Below, piece after piece: positions 35,955-44,973 of a DNA stretch of 64,000 bases. Positions within the stretch are counted from its first letter, which is position 1, and every line of letters starts with the position of its first letter. The position numbers were made by a program, and so were the translations under genes. The notes below the pieces were generated by a model. That model was given only the letters and a program-made list of their open reading frames with translations. It was not told the DNA's origin and did no database searches. Source of the DNA: JBCCTX01 sp965263105 (GTDB lineage: Bacteria; Bacteroidota; Bacteroidia; J057); contig CBDHGL010000003.1 of NCBI GenBank assembly GCA_965263105.1, forward strand, positions 1,364,001 through 1,428,000, in the 5' to 3' direction.

Positions 35955-37058
35955 ATGAAAAGGCTCCTGTATCTCTATTCTATTATTTGTCTAGAAGTTA
36001 TATTTTCTTCTTGTTCTAAGATTTATACAGAACCCTTACACTTTCCGATTTACCCGGATGCAAATGAAGCGGTAACATATAGTCTTACTTATCTCTCCAG
36101 TTCTCCTCTGGTAAGGATTGATTTATTCAGGAGAACAATGGCAATAATAACTAATTCGGAAGAAGAGAAAGGGGAAACCAGTAATGACCTAATTCGAACC
36201 TGGACATCCTTTGAAAATCCGTATGGAGGAAAGGTTTCCTTTACAGTTCCAGGGACTGCCAGAGCGGATGAATTAATAGAATATACATTTGAAGTAAGTA
36301 ATAGGTCAGGTAAAAATACTTCTCATTCGGTAGTTCATGCAACAAGGCTTTTCTCAGACAGGGAAAAAGCTATCCCGGTATTTTGCCAAGGAGATGTTGA
36401 TCAGGTATTTGATTTAGTTTTCATTCCAGATTCTGCAATCTGGATGACTTCTTTAGAGGCCTTTTATGACTCTGTCCATAATATTATCAAAAATACAATT
36501 CATAGGGAGCCAACATTAAAATATTTGAGTAAGCAGTTTAATTTTTATGTATTTCCTGAACCAGGGAAGGCGTACGATGCCAATTTTCCCAAAAGTCATA
36601 AGTTACCAACAGGTTCGGCTTCATTCCTGTGTTTTGCTGAAGGCCTGGGAATTTTGCATAATGATACTTCTATTTCAGATTATTTCCAGCAGATTAGTAT
36701 TCCAGATGACACTTTGACTTGCAATTTATTTTCTTCTGAGTGGAATCGGCCTCAGACGGTACTTCATGAAATGGCCCATGCCATGTTTGGGTTGGAAGAT
36801 GAGTATTCTGGAGGGAGTAATTCTGAAGCAGATCCTTATCCAAATAACTGGAAAGAAAGAGTTGATGCCGAAAATGTTGCTGGGAACTATTTTAAGTCTA
36901 TTACGGCTGTGAGGGAGATAAATATTAATCCCCCTAAATTCTTTAAACTATGTGGAGAATGGTGCCCAATGAATTCGGGGCATGATCCAAATTTCGTTTT
37001 TGATATTCCCTGTCACAAGCGGTCATGCCACATTATTTTAGACAATATTACAAACTAA
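35955..37058 (+). CDS. M64-like metallopeptidase lipoprotein
   Basis: 367 residues. Lipoprotein signal (LEVIFSSC, lipobox). An N-terminal beta-sandwich part (about 30-150) is followed by the peptidase: DLVFIPDSA start strand and zinc motif HEMAHAMFGLEDEYSGG with His271, Glu272, His275 and Asp282, as in the IgA peptidase M64 family (HExxHxxxGLxDEY). Cys pairs near the C-terminus (CGEWCPM, CHKRSC) probably form disulfides. The downstream small secreted protein starts 5 bases after its stop, so the two form an operon. The substrate is unknown. Confidence 0.82.
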   Translation: MKRLLYLYSIICLEVIFSSCSKIYTEPLHFPIYPDANEAVTYSLTYLSSSPLVRIDLFRRTMAIITNSEEEKGETSNDLIRTWTSFENPYGGKVSFTVPGTARADELIEYTFEVSNRSGKNTSHSVVHATRLFSDREKAIPVFCQGDVDQVFDLVFIPDSAIWMTSLEAFYDSVHNIIKNTIHREPTLKYLSKQFNFYVFPEPGKAYDANFPKSHKLPTGSASFLCFAEGLGILHNDTSISDYFQQISIPDDTLTCNLFSSEWNRPQTVLHEMAHAMFGLEDEYSGGSNSEADPYPNNWKERVDAENVAGNYFKSITAVREININPPKFFKLCGEWCPMNSGHDPNFVFDIPCHKRSCHIILDNITN

Positions 37059-37063
37059 GTACC

Positions 37064-37585
37064 ATGAAGAAATTTTTAATAATCTGTTTCCTAATTCTTG
37101 ATTTTGCGATTTGTATGGCACAATCTGTTCAGCAGAATCTATCGCCATCTCAAGTCAGAAGGGAAAGAGAAAGAGCAAGGCGAAAAGCAGAAAAGAAAAC
37201 TGAAAAATTCGATATGGGTTATTTTTACAATCCGGCCAATCGTCATTATTTATTGAAATTCCAAATATTAGACACCACATTAATTCCAATAATGGCAGGA
37301 GTGGCGATTGGGAATATCCCATATAAACCCAATTCGGGGAGTGTGCAGATATCTTATTACAACGGAAACCGATTGCTGGGGCAGTACTTTACACAAGATC
37401 CTACGGTAATAAGATCTTGTGATTCAACTCAAATTGGAATAAAGGTCTTGCCTGATAGTACATTTGTCAATGTCCAGCTACCCTATAATGAAAATATAAC
37501 AAGGATTGAAATTTCAGGAACTAGGATAAGTCCTAATAGAGTAATTGATTATCAAATTAGATCTATACTAGATGAGGCAAATTAA
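37064..37585 (+). CDS. Small secreted hypothetical protein
   Basis: 173 residues from ATG 37064 (MKKFLIICFLILDFAICMAQ), a clean Sec signal peptide; the frame extends upstream but only into the M64 gene. A strongly basic helix (PSQVRRERERARRKAEKKTEK, about 27-47) precedes a beta-rich domain. Starts 5 bases after the peptidase stop. No family recognised; could be a partner or inhibitor of the peptidase, which is speculation from position. Confidence 0.7.
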   Translation: MKKFLIICFLILDFAICMAQSVQQNLSPSQVRRERERARRKAEKKTEKFDMGYFYNPANRHYLLKFQILDTTLIPIMAGVAIGNIPYKPNSGSVQISYYNGNRLLGQYFTQDPTVIRSCDSTQIGIKVLPDSTFVNVQLPYNENITRIEISGTRISPNRVIDYQIRSILDEAN

Positions 37586-37592
37586 CTTCCCC

Positions 37593-37991
37593 TCACACCT
37601 CCTCCTTCACCAAAATCGAATCCGCAAAGAGGACCTGGTCATCCGGCGTACGAACGATCACTGAGTAAATCCCCGGCCTTCTTAGGTTCTTGTAACAAAA
37701 GGTGCGCATGGATCGGAAACGAATTTTTAGCGTCTGGGTATAGACGATCCGGTCTCCGGTATACCATTCTACGATAAGAGAATCTCCCGGGGGATAATCA
37801 CTTACCTTCATCCAGGCCCAGGCGCGCTCCCCCACCAGAAAGATTTTGCGGGAATCGATAGGCATGAGCTTTTCTACCTTGGTAGTGAAGGCAAAGGATT
37901 GGACTTTCTGGGCCTTGAGAGAGCCCAAACCCAGGAAACATAGGAACACAATTGGCGCTCTCAGGTGACGAAACTGAGAGAAATGTGACAT
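37593..37991 (-). CDS. Small secreted protein, DUF2914-like fold
   Basis: 132 residues with a signal peptide (APIVFLCFLGLGSLKAQ). The mature part resembles the DUF2914 beta domain: VGERAWAWMKV, SLIVEWYTGDRIV, LKIRFRSMRTFCYKNLRRPG, YSVIVRTPDDQVLFADSILV. Convergent with the plus-strand gene ending at 37585, only 7 bases away. Function unknown. Confidence 0.65.
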   Translation of the reverse strand: MSHFSQFRHLRAPIVFLCFLGLGSLKAQKVQSFAFTTKVEKLMPIDSRKIFLVGERAWAWMKVSDYPPGDSLIVEWYTGDRIVYTQTLKIRFRSMRTFCYKNLRRPGIYSVIVRTPDDQVLFADSILVKEEV

Positions 37992-38243
37992 GGATATGCA
38001 GTTTTAGGTACTAGCTACTTTTTTGCAGCCAAAATAGTGCCAAAGACGGTAATTTTTCGATTGTGGAAATAGTTTGGTCGCTAAGTGCTTTCCAAGCATT
38101 GATTCTGAGAGGAGTTTGTACACGGGGACACAAAGGCACGGAAAAGGATAGTTAATTTACTCAGCAATTCTCCCCCGTGTATCCATGGTTCCATGTTCAA
38201 TTAAAGACAAGGTAAACGGCTGTTTGAGTGGCAAAAAAATAGG

Positions 38244-38933
38244 CTACCTAGCCCCGAAGATTGCACTGCCGATACGGACCATGGTAGCCCCCTCTTCGAT
38301 GGCGATATCGTAGTCTCCCGACATGCCCATGGACAGCTCTTCCATAAGGATACGGGGGTGATTGAGGGTTTGGAACTTATTGAAGGAAGATTTTAAGGCT
38401 TGAAATTGAGATCGGATGAGGTCCCGGTCATAGGTAAATGCCGCCATGCCCATTAGGCCTTTGATGCGGATATGGGAGAAGGAGTCGATTTGTCTAAGAA
38501 GACTATGTGCCTCATCCTCATCCAGGCCTGACTTGCTCTCTTCTTTGGATATGTGGAGTTGAAGCAGGCAATCTACAATTCTATCATGCTTCTGTGCCTC
38601 CTTGTTGACTGCCCGAAGGAGTTTTTCTGAGCTAATGGAGTGGATCAAATGCACAAAGGAGATGAAATATTTGATATTAGATCGCTGGAAATTGCCAATC
38701 ATGTGCCAATGGACTTCTGGAAGTTCTTCGTACTTGTCCCGCATTTCCCGGTCTCGATTTTCTCCAAAATCCAAATGACCGGCTTCGAAGGCCTCTCGAA
38801 CCAGAGAAAGGGGCTTGGTTTTGGAAACAGCGATGAGTTTTACAGACCCCGCTTCTCTCCCAGCTTTGACTGTCGCTTTGGCAATTTTTTCCGATATCTT
38901 ATGTAGGTTGTCGGCTATGGACATGTTGCTCAA
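38244..38933 (-). CDS. YggS-family PLP homeostasis protein
   Basis: 229 residues. Alanine-racemase N-terminal-like barrel with the PLP lysine in LIAVSKTKPLSLV (Lys38), DFGENRDREM, VHWHMIGNFQRSNIKYF, HSISSEKL, SMGMSGDYDIAIEEGATMVRIGSAIFG. It keeps pyridoxal phosphate levels balanced in the cytoplasm and has no known enzymatic activity. The start follows directly on the stop of the YaaA-like gene (38934), so the two are co-transcribed. N-terminus could also be Met4. Confidence 0.93.
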   Translation of the reverse strand: MSNMSIADNLHKISEKIAKATVKAGREAGSVKLIAVSKTKPLSLVREAFEAGHLDFGENRDREMRDKYEELPEVHWHMIGNFQRSNIKYFISFVHLIHSISSEKLLRAVNKEAQKHDRIVDCLLQLHISKEESKSGLDEDEAHSLLRQIDSFSHIRIKGLMGMAAFTYDRDLIRSQFQALKSSFNKFQTLNHPRILMEELSMGMSGDYDIAIEEGATMVRIGSAIFGAR

Positions 38934-39713
38934 TTAGGCTTCTCTTTCTCGGGTAAAGGTATAATGCGTTTCGGTGGAAAGGGCTTCATTGAAATGGTAG
39001 CCCATTCCAGTAAAGGCCTTTAAGGCTTCTGGCTCGGTGATTTTTTCCTTGATGGCAAAATCGACGATGGAGCCTCTAGCTTGCTTGACAAAGAGAAAAA
39101 GAGACTTATAGGCTCCATTTTTTAGGTCTTTGAAAGAGAGATCGAGTATGTCAGCCTGGAGCGTTTTTTTGTCCAGTACCTTGAAATACTCATTCGAAGC
39201 GGCATTCACCAGAACAGGAGAACCCGATTCTTCAATCGCTTGGTTGACCGCCTTAGTAGCCGTCTTTTTCCAGAATTCATACAGGTTTTTTCCCCGTCTG
39301 TTCTTTAAGGCTGTTCCCATTTCTAGGCGATAGGCCTGTATCAAGTCCATCGGTTTTAGAACTCCATACAGACCCGATAAAATTCTGAGGTGCCGCTGGG
39401 CAAAGGCAAACTCTGACTCTTCATATTTATCCAACTGAAAACTTTGGTATACATCTCCCTTGAACATCAATAAGGCCTGTTTGGCATTCTGAGGGGTAAA
39501 GGGGGGATTGTATTCCTGGTATCTCTCATAATTAAGCTGGGATAGGTTTTCGCTGATATCCATGAGGGCAGCGATCTTTTTGGGGCTTTTTTTCTTCATG
39601 ATTTGGGCCAGCATCTGACTTTCCTTCATGAAGGAGGGTTCTGTATATATATCCGTGTAACGGGTCTCTTCACTCAAATCCAGCTTTTTTGCTGGAGAAA
39701 TGATAAATAACAT
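38934..39713 (-). CDS. yaaA: YaaA-family peroxide-stress protein
   Basis: 259 residues, typical length. Opens MLFIISPAKKLD and holds the family motifs MDISENLSQLNYERYQ, FKGDVYQ, LRILSGLYGVLKPMDLIQAY, RLEMGT, VNAASNEYFK and GMGYHFNEALS. In E. coli the protein limits intracellular iron and oxidative DNA damage. It directly precedes the YggS-like gene. Confidence 0.93.
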   Translation of the reverse strand: MLFIISPAKKLDLSEETRYTDIYTEPSFMKESQMLAQIMKKKSPKKIAALMDISENLSQLNYERYQEYNPPFTPQNAKQALLMFKGDVYQSFQLDKYEESEFAFAQRHLRILSGLYGVLKPMDLIQAYRLEMGTALKNRRGKNLYEFWKKTATKAVNQAIEESGSPVLVNAASNEYFKVLDKKTLQADILDLSFKDLKNGAYKSLFLFVKQARGSIVDFAIKEKITEPEALKAFTGMGYHFNEALSTETHYTFTREREA

Positions 39714-39809
39714 ATCGCAATATTTATTTTTTATTCTCTTATTTTTTATCAGTCAAAAAATGGTCTATTGTTGCCATGTATATATTTTTGATAAAAAACA
39801 AACCCAAAA

Positions 39810-40640
39810 CTACACATTTTTGTTGGTTAACATGTCGTAAGGGTCAGGGTAGCGGAAATAATAGGCTAAGGCTTCCTTCACTTTTTGATTAGCAACTATT
39901 TTACCAGTGCTGCTATCTTCTTCCCTAAATATAGGAGCATCCAAGCCTAATCTCACTGCCGCACGGGTATAATAATCTTTTTTGATAGGATGGCCGTCAG
40001 CTACACAATTGAAGGCTTCCCCCCAGGCATTTTGCTCAATTACTGCCTGAATGATACCGATGCAATCAGCCAAATGGATGAGGTTGATGGCTTGATTTCC
40101 GCCAGAGAGTCCCGTTCTGCCCGCCAAAAATCTCCCTGGATGGCGACTGCCTCCTACCAATCCTCCCATCCTGAGAAGGGTGCTTAGCGGAATCTGATCC
40201 CGAATTAATTTCTCGACCTCCACCAAGGCCCTGCCAGAAGGAGTCGAAGGCTGAAGGAGGCTTTCTTCACTCACAATGCCTGCTTGATTCCCATAAACCG
40301 AAGTAGAACTCACAAAAATGCACTTTAAGGCTTTTGGATTAGGGATTTGCTGGAGTAAGGTCTTGATCTTTGAGGGATAGCTTGTTGCTACTTCTGGGTC
40401 CCTCCTACCTGGAGGAATATTGAGGATGAGGACATCTGTCTCGAAGAAGTCTTTGTGAGCTCCCCTAATGAGATCGGGCTCTAGGCTAAACACATAGGGC
40501 AGAAGCCCATACTCCTTCAGTAACTCTACTTTTTCAGGCCTCGTAGTGGAGCCTTTTACGACATATCCCTTCTCAGCTAGGGTTTGCCCCAAAGGTAAAC
40601 CCAGCCATCCGGCACCTAGTATGGAAATAGTATGTGTCAT
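39810..40640 (-). CDS. NAD(P)-binding epimerase-like protein (YeeZ-type)
   Basis: 276 residues. Rossmann motif ISILGAGWLGLPLGQTL at the N-terminus, then a short-chain extended fold: LILNIPPGRRD, FVSSTSVYGNQ, LLRMGGLVGG, NLIHLADCIGIIQAV. The Tyr of SSTSVYG and the missing classical YxxxK suggest the atypical SDR group of E. coli YeeZ. Substrate unknown. Standalone minus-strand gene with a dispersed repeat just upstream (40641-40670). Confidence 0.82.
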   Translation of the reverse strand: MTHTISILGAGWLGLPLGQTLAEKGYVVKGSTTRPEKVELLKEYGLLPYVFSLEPDLIRGAHKDFFETDVLILNIPPGRRDPEVATSYPSKIKTLLQQIPNPKALKCIFVSSTSVYGNQAGIVSEESLLQPSTPSGRALVEVEKLIRDQIPLSTLLRMGGLVGGSRHPGRFLAGRTGLSGGNQAINLIHLADCIGIIQAVIEQNAWGEAFNCVADGHPIKKDYYTRAAVRLGLDAPIFREEDSSTGKIVANQKVKEALAYYFRYPDPYDMLTNKNV

Positions 40641-40670
40641 GTTAATAGTCGGTGGTCCATGGTCAGTAGT
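40641..40670. repeat. Dispersed repeat half-site
   Basis: TTAATAGTCGGTGGTCCATG immediately upstream of the NAD-binding protein gene. Same family as the sites at 26024, 41647, 44837, 46976, 53378 and 62251. Confidence 0.5.
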
Positions 40671-40766
40671 AAAATAGATTTATGGAGATACTTTCCCTGT
40701 ACCCCTCATAAATAAGTCATAAACATTCAGCGTCCAAATGGAATTGGGAAAAAGGGCATAAGCTTT

Positions 40767-41630
40767 CTAGACCTCCTTCAACAAAGGGAAAAACTGCCCC
40801 TCCATCCGCTGCCCTTTAGGAACAATGGGGACGCCCTCCAGCATGACTTCATTACTGGCCGATCGAACGCCATCTTTGAATACATTCAAAACAAACGCTC
40901 TTCGAGGCCGATGGGTTTCATTGGCATAGGAACCATGAATAAGTAAGGGATGGTGAAAGGTAGCATAGCCACGCTTTAGTTCTATGGGGACAGGCGCAAA
41001 AGAGGCTTTTTGATCTTCAGACAAAAATTCCATTAGGCCCTCCATATCTCCTGCCAAGTGGGGTTTGTCCAATAGGCCCCAGCTATGACTTTTTGGGATG
41101 TAGTGTAGGCAGCCATTGGCAATATCCGTATCATCCAGGCCCGTCCAGCACGTCAGGTGGGCCATAGGTTGGGTTCGTGTCCAGTAAGAATAGTCTTGGT
41201 GCCAGGCCACTACGCCTCCCGATTTGGCTGGCTTACAAAAGAGCTGATCGTGCCAGAAACGTACGCCACCCCCTAATAATTGGCTCGCAGCCATCACAAA
41301 GGCAGGGTTCCACAACACATCGTGAAAACCTGGAGAAATGCGCCAGGCGCCTAAGGCGTGAAACAATACCTTGTTGGGATCGGTGGATTCATTGCTGTGA
41401 AATTCATAGAAGAGGCTGTTCAAGGGATGCTGGGGATCCATAACCTCTTCCAATTCTTTCAAAAGCCTATCGACTTGCTCTTCCTCCAACATTTTTATTC
41501 CTGCTAGATACCCGTTCTCATGGAAAAATGCTATCTGTTCAGTGGATAGACGATAAAGAGCCCACTCTGACGCAGTAGTGGGCCAAGAAAACAGGTCTGA
41601 AATAAGTTGGTGTTGGGTGGAGAGGTCCAT
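40767..41630 (-). CDS. Phytanoyl-CoA dioxygenase (PhyH) family protein
   Basis: 287 residues. Iron and 2-oxoglutarate dependent oxygenase fold. The HxD pair is in VAWHQDYSYW and the second His in HHPLLIHGSYANETHRPRRAF, where the following Arg would bind 2-oxoglutarate. The N-terminal helix FFHENGYLAGIKMLEEEQV is typical of PhyH. Bacterial members hydroxylate varied small molecules. Substrate not deducible. Flanked by a composite dispersed repeat (41647-41760). Confidence 0.87.
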   Translation of the reverse strand: MDLSTQHQLISDLFSWPTTASEWALYRLSTEQIAFFHENGYLAGIKMLEEEQVDRLLKELEEVMDPQHPLNSLFYEFHSNESTDPNKVLFHALGAWRISPGFHDVLWNPAFVMAASQLLGGGVRFWHDQLFCKPAKSGGVVAWHQDYSYWTRTQPMAHLTCWTGLDDTDIANGCLHYIPKSHSWGLLDKPHLAGDMEGLMEFLSEDQKASFAPVPIELKRGYATFHHPLLIHGSYANETHRPRRAFVLNVFKDGVRSASNEVMLEGVPIVPKGQRMEGQFFPLLKEV

Positions 41631-41646
41631 AGAAAAGGGAGTCTTT

Positions 41647-41760
41647 TAGTCCACAGTCGACAATCTATGCTTTGATCTATTAGGTGTCAGGAGGGAGGGG
41701 AGCGTTTGGGATAAGCTGACTTTTCAACTCACTCCTCGCCGCTCTTAGCTCTGGACTATA
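41647..41760. repeat. Composite dispersed repeat (outer ends plus GAG/CTC stem)
   Basis: Left end TAGTCCACAGTCGACAATC (41647-41665), right end CTCTGGACTATA (about 41749-41760). Between them a purine block (CAGGAGGGAGGGGAGCG) is partly complementary to a pyrimidine block (CACTCCTCGCCGCTC). The layout equals the copies at 44837-44961 and 62251-62390. Confidence 0.55.
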
Positions 41761-41762
41761 AA

Positions 41763-43166
41763 TTACTCAAACATTCGTTCAAAATGTTGAGATGATTCAA
41801 AAATTCCTCCGCTCTCGTCAAAAAACACTTTCCCTGTAGGATATACTCCTTGTTGGGGAGAAACCCAGGGAGCGTCTTTTCTGGGATGATAGGCTACCAT
41901 GTTTTCCCAATTTTGATAGTTTTGGAAGCCGTTGGTTTCTTGCAAACCAAAATCTAAACCTGGAAAGGGAGAGAGACGAGCGGCTACTGCCTTGTTCCAT
42001 TCAATCAGGACGGGGTTGACCGTAAGATCGGCACAAAAGCAGGGTACCTGGGCTTTTTCAGCCTCTTCTATGATTTTTAAGGTCATGCTCAGGGTTTTGG
42101 CTACGGCCTTCAAGGCGATAGAAGAATACCCTTCATCTATCCTCCTTTTGGCATCTTCATCCGTATGAGCACTTTCATCTGCAGCAATCACTACCCCCAT
42201 GTCGGCTACATTTTCGTGATTTTTCTCTCCAAAGGGTTCTTCTACCAGGGCAATTTGCTCCAGGGCTCCGATTTTATCAGCGTAGTCTAAAAAGCGCTGT
42301 AGGTAGGCCTTATTGGGATAACGGCCATTGGCGTCAAAGTAATAAGGGATCTTCCCATCAGAAGTATGGGGCGTTTCATAAGCCCCTATGGTTTCATGAA
42401 TTTGTTTTAAGAACTCCTGGTCTTTTTTTAACATCGTTTCAGGATCCCCAGGGGCTCCTATCTTAATCTTCATGATGAAAAAGCCTTGGTCGGCTAATTG
42501 TTTGATCTCCTCCATCGAAGTTCCGTACCCTAAAGCGGGAATTGCGGCTACCTTGCTATGCCTATGGCTTAGGCCAGGACGGTAACGCTCGGGTATCATT
42601 TGATCAAATTGCTCCAGCTTATTTTCGGTTGCATAGAGTAGCCAGGCCGCATTATCTACAGGGACTAAGGCATTCAAGGCAAAGGTTTTTCGCAAGTCCT
42701 TTTGGCCCGTGATCTCTTTGCCGTATTCCCAGACTTCTTCCATCAAGGCATCTAGCAGCTCAATAGGGGTTTCAAAAGGAATAGCTTTCGCTCTTTGGGC
42801 AGCATATTCCGTCATGGCAAACATCAAGGCGTTGCCCCCATTTTCAGAATGAGCCGCAAATACCCGGGAATCAGACCACAGTACATTCTGAGTCCCCAGT
42901 CCTATTTTTGTTATCCCAGAATCACTTTGTGCCCAAACGGCTGTTTGCCACACCTCTTTCATCGCAGCTCCTTTGAAACCAAAAGGTTTTATGAGGGCTT
43001 CTCGTTCGAAATTGGCGCTAACCTGGCGAATGTTTAGGCTTTTCATTGTTTTACACGTTGATATGAGGGGATAGGCGCCAATTAGACAACCCAAAGCTGT
43101 ACCCTGGCGGAGAAAGGTTCTCCGGGATGAGTCGACTAGATCCGTATTAGGTGCTCTGTGTTTCAT
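41763..43166 (-). CDS. Exported enolase-superfamily enzyme (mandelate racemase/muconate lactonizing-like)
   Basis: 467 residues. Twin-arginine-type signal (SSRRTFLRQGTALGCLIGAYP), so export of a folded enzyme is likely. The C-terminal barrel shows KxK (FIMKIKIGAPG), metal ligands FDANGRY, VEEPFG and AADES, and a SSIALKA strand with the second Lys. Reaction could be dehydration or racemisation of a sugar acid. Its start overlaps the end of the symporter gene (43147), so it belongs to the same operon. An exported member of this cytosolic superfamily is uncommon. Confidence 0.85.
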   Translation of the reverse strand: MKHRAPNTDLVDSSRRTFLRQGTALGCLIGAYPLISTCKTMKSLNIRQVSANFEREALIKPFGFKGAAMKEVWQTAVWAQSDSGITKIGLGTQNVLWSDSRVFAAHSENGGNALMFAMTEYAAQRAKAIPFETPIELLDALMEEVWEYGKEITGQKDLRKTFALNALVPVDNAAWLLYATENKLEQFDQMIPERYRPGLSHRHSKVAAIPALGYGTSMEEIKQLADQGFFIMKIKIGAPGDPETMLKKDQEFLKQIHETIGAYETPHTSDGKIPYYFDANGRYPNKAYLQRFLDYADKIGALEQIALVEEPFGEKNHENVADMGVVIAADESAHTDEDAKRRIDEGYSSIALKAVAKTLSMTLKIIEEAEKAQVPCFCADLTVNPVLIEWNKAVAARLSPFPGLDFGLQETNGFQNYQNWENMVAYHPRKDAPWVSPQQGVYPTGKVFFDESGGIFESSQHFERMFE

Positions 43167-44562
43167 CTGGGGCTTGATTTTTACGGATGCGTACTGATAA
43201 GGCTGTTATGAGGGCAACACTCAGTAAAATGCACAGATCGGTCCTCATTCCCAAGATAGATGGGGTTCCCATCAGAAGAGAGGCAACCAAGGCGATAATC
43301 CCAAGTCCGGCAAGTATGATAATTTCTTTTCCTTGGGGACGCTTGGTAAGGATAGCTGCAAGTACCATAGGGGACATGAGAGCCGTGCCCATGAAACTTA
43401 CCCGTGCCAGTAAGACCAATTGATTGCTGGCCAGCACAGAAAAGCCCCAGGCTGCTAAGGCAAATACGACGATAGATATTTTTGTTCGATTGAGATTCTG
43501 CTTTTCTTCTCCAGTCAGTAAAGACCTAAATTCTCCTCCCAAGGCAAAAATCTGAGAATCGCTAGTGGAAATGGCGGCGGCCAGCAAGCCAATCACTGCG
43601 ATAGCAGCCACCCATCCTGCCTGATCAAATAGCAGGACCTGGGACAGATAATCGGCCGTGGACAAGTCGGCGTATTTAATAGCGCCATAGAAGCCAATGG
43701 GTATGGTAGGTAATATGACCAGGATGGCAAAAACTCCCACCGCGACAGCCATTCGGTGGGCAGACTTTAGGTCCTTCATGATGACCAAGCGAGTAGAAAC
43801 TTGGGGCTGGGTGATGGGAATGGAAATAATTCCCATGAGGGAGGCTAACAAAAACTGTATGGAAAAAAGTCCTTTGGGACCAGGCACGGATAGCAATTTG
43901 GGTTCAGTTTGCTCAACTTGCCTAAACATTTCCCCGATGCCCCCCATGGCATTCACACAGCTAACAGCGATGATCCAAATAACAATCATTAAGACTATAC
44001 CCTGCAATACATCCGCATGGATAATGGCTTTGAGGCCGCCAGTCTCGCTATATAGCAACATGAGGCCAATTATGAAGAGACCCCAGGCCCAGAAGGGTAG
44101 GGCGCTGGGAAAAACGGCTTCCAGAAAGATGCCTATCCCCCGGATTTGGACGGCTACATAGGGGATGAGAAAGAGAAATACCCCTAGGAAATAGACATAG
44201 CCCGCTAGTTTGGTTTCATAACAGTCTCTTAACAGACCAGCCATTCCCTTAAAACCTTTTAGGGCCACTTTTCGGCGGAGGTGGAAGGAAAAAAATACAA
44301 TCATAAACACCATGGCTCCGTCCGAAATGGCAAGGAATATCCAGGATCCGATTCCATGGGTGCGGAAAAAGTCGGGCATTCCCTGTAGGGTAAATGCACT
44401 AAACAGGGTAGCTGCCACGGTCATAAAACCGATGATATAGCCTAGATTGCCCCCGGCCAGCATAAAGGTTTCCGCGTTGGTATTTTGTTGTCGAGCCCAC
44501 CAAGCTAGGCTTCCCAATACAATGAGGTATATAATTCCTACAACAATGAGCCAGGTAATCAT
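43147..44562 (-). CDS. Sodium:solute symporter (SSS family)
   Basis: 471 residues, about 13 membrane segments. Opens with ITWLIVVGIIYLIVLGSLAWW, contains GGNLGYIIGFMTVAATLFSAFTLQG (Na-site region), GGLKAIIHADVLQGIVLM and ALGGEFRS, as in SSS transporters. It imports a small solute with Na+, likely a sugar acid released by the nearby GH88 enzyme (inference). ATG overlaps the stop of the small upstream membrane gene in an ATGA junction and its end overlaps the enolase-superfamily gene. Confidence 0.92.
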   Translation of the reverse strand: MITWLIVVGIIYLIVLGSLAWWARQQNTNAETFMLAGGNLGYIIGFMTVAATLFSAFTLQGMPDFFRTHGIGSWIFLAISDGAMVFMIVFFSFHLRRKVALKGFKGMAGLLRDCYETKLAGYVYFLGVFLFLIPYVAVQIRGIGIFLEAVFPSALPFWAWGLFIIGLMLLYSETGGLKAIIHADVLQGIVLMIVIWIIAVSCVNAMGGIGEMFRQVEQTEPKLLSVPGPKGLFSIQFLLASLMGIISIPITQPQVSTRLVIMKDLKSAHRMAVAVGVFAILVILPTIPIGFYGAIKYADLSTADYLSQVLLFDQAGWVAAIAVIGLLAAAISTSDSQIFALGGEFRSLLTGEEKQNLNRTKISIVVFALAAWGFSVLASNQLVLLARVSFMGTALMSPMVLAAILTKRPQGKEIIILAGLGIIALVASLLMGTPSILGMRTDLCILLSVALITALSVRIRKNQAPDETQST

Positions 44563-44789
44563 GATTCTTCCCCTCCTTCCTGATGGCCGGGGTGAACTTT
44601 AAAGCCAATGTATGTGAGTAAAACTAAGACAATGGTGAGGGCAATACCCATCCAAAGGGTATAGGGTACTTCACCTAATTTAGGCTCGATCTCCCCAAGG
44701 GGCAACACAATAGGGCTAAAGGAAAGTAGGGTAACCCCAATCGCAGCAGCACAACATATGCGCCAGGGGGTAGAATTTTTTAAAGGCAT
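44559..44789 (-). CDS. Small membrane protein, symporter partner (DUF3311-like)
   Basis: 76 residues from ATG 44789 (MPLKNSTPWRICC); the frame extends upstream to 44867 but into repeat sequence. Two membrane segments (about 11-32 and 44-64: IALTIVLVLLTYIGF). Small two-helix proteins of this kind commonly precede SSS transporters and are thought to be accessory subunits. TGA overlaps the symporter ATG (ATGA). Confidence 0.75.
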   Translation of the reverse strand: MPLKNSTPWRICCAAAIGVTLLSFSPIVLPLGEIEPKLGEVPYTLWMGIALTIVLVLLTYIGFKVHPGHQEGGEES

Positions 44790-44836
44790 AGCGTAGTAAT
44801 TGGGTTTGGTAGGGTTAAGATAGGGAATAATGGAAT

Positions 44837-44961
44837 ATAGTCCATAGTTAATTAGTCCACGGTTCACAGTTTGAGGTGAGAGTTGCGAGGAGAGAGTTGA
44901 AGAGCTAGCTTATTTTGAACTCTCTCCGCTCTCCTAACACCTAATTTCTGTGGACTATGGA
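44837..44961. repeat. Composite dispersed repeat
   Basis: Left end ATAGTCCATAG, then TTAGTCCACGGTTCACAGTT; right end CTGTGGACTATGGA (44948-44961). A purine block (GCGAGGAGAGAGTTGAAGA) faces a complementary pyrimidine block (TTGAACTCTCTCCGCTCTCC), giving an inverted-repeat element about 125 bases long between the SDR gene and the symporter operon. Confidence 0.65.
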
Positions 44962-44973
44962 CCCTTCACCTTT

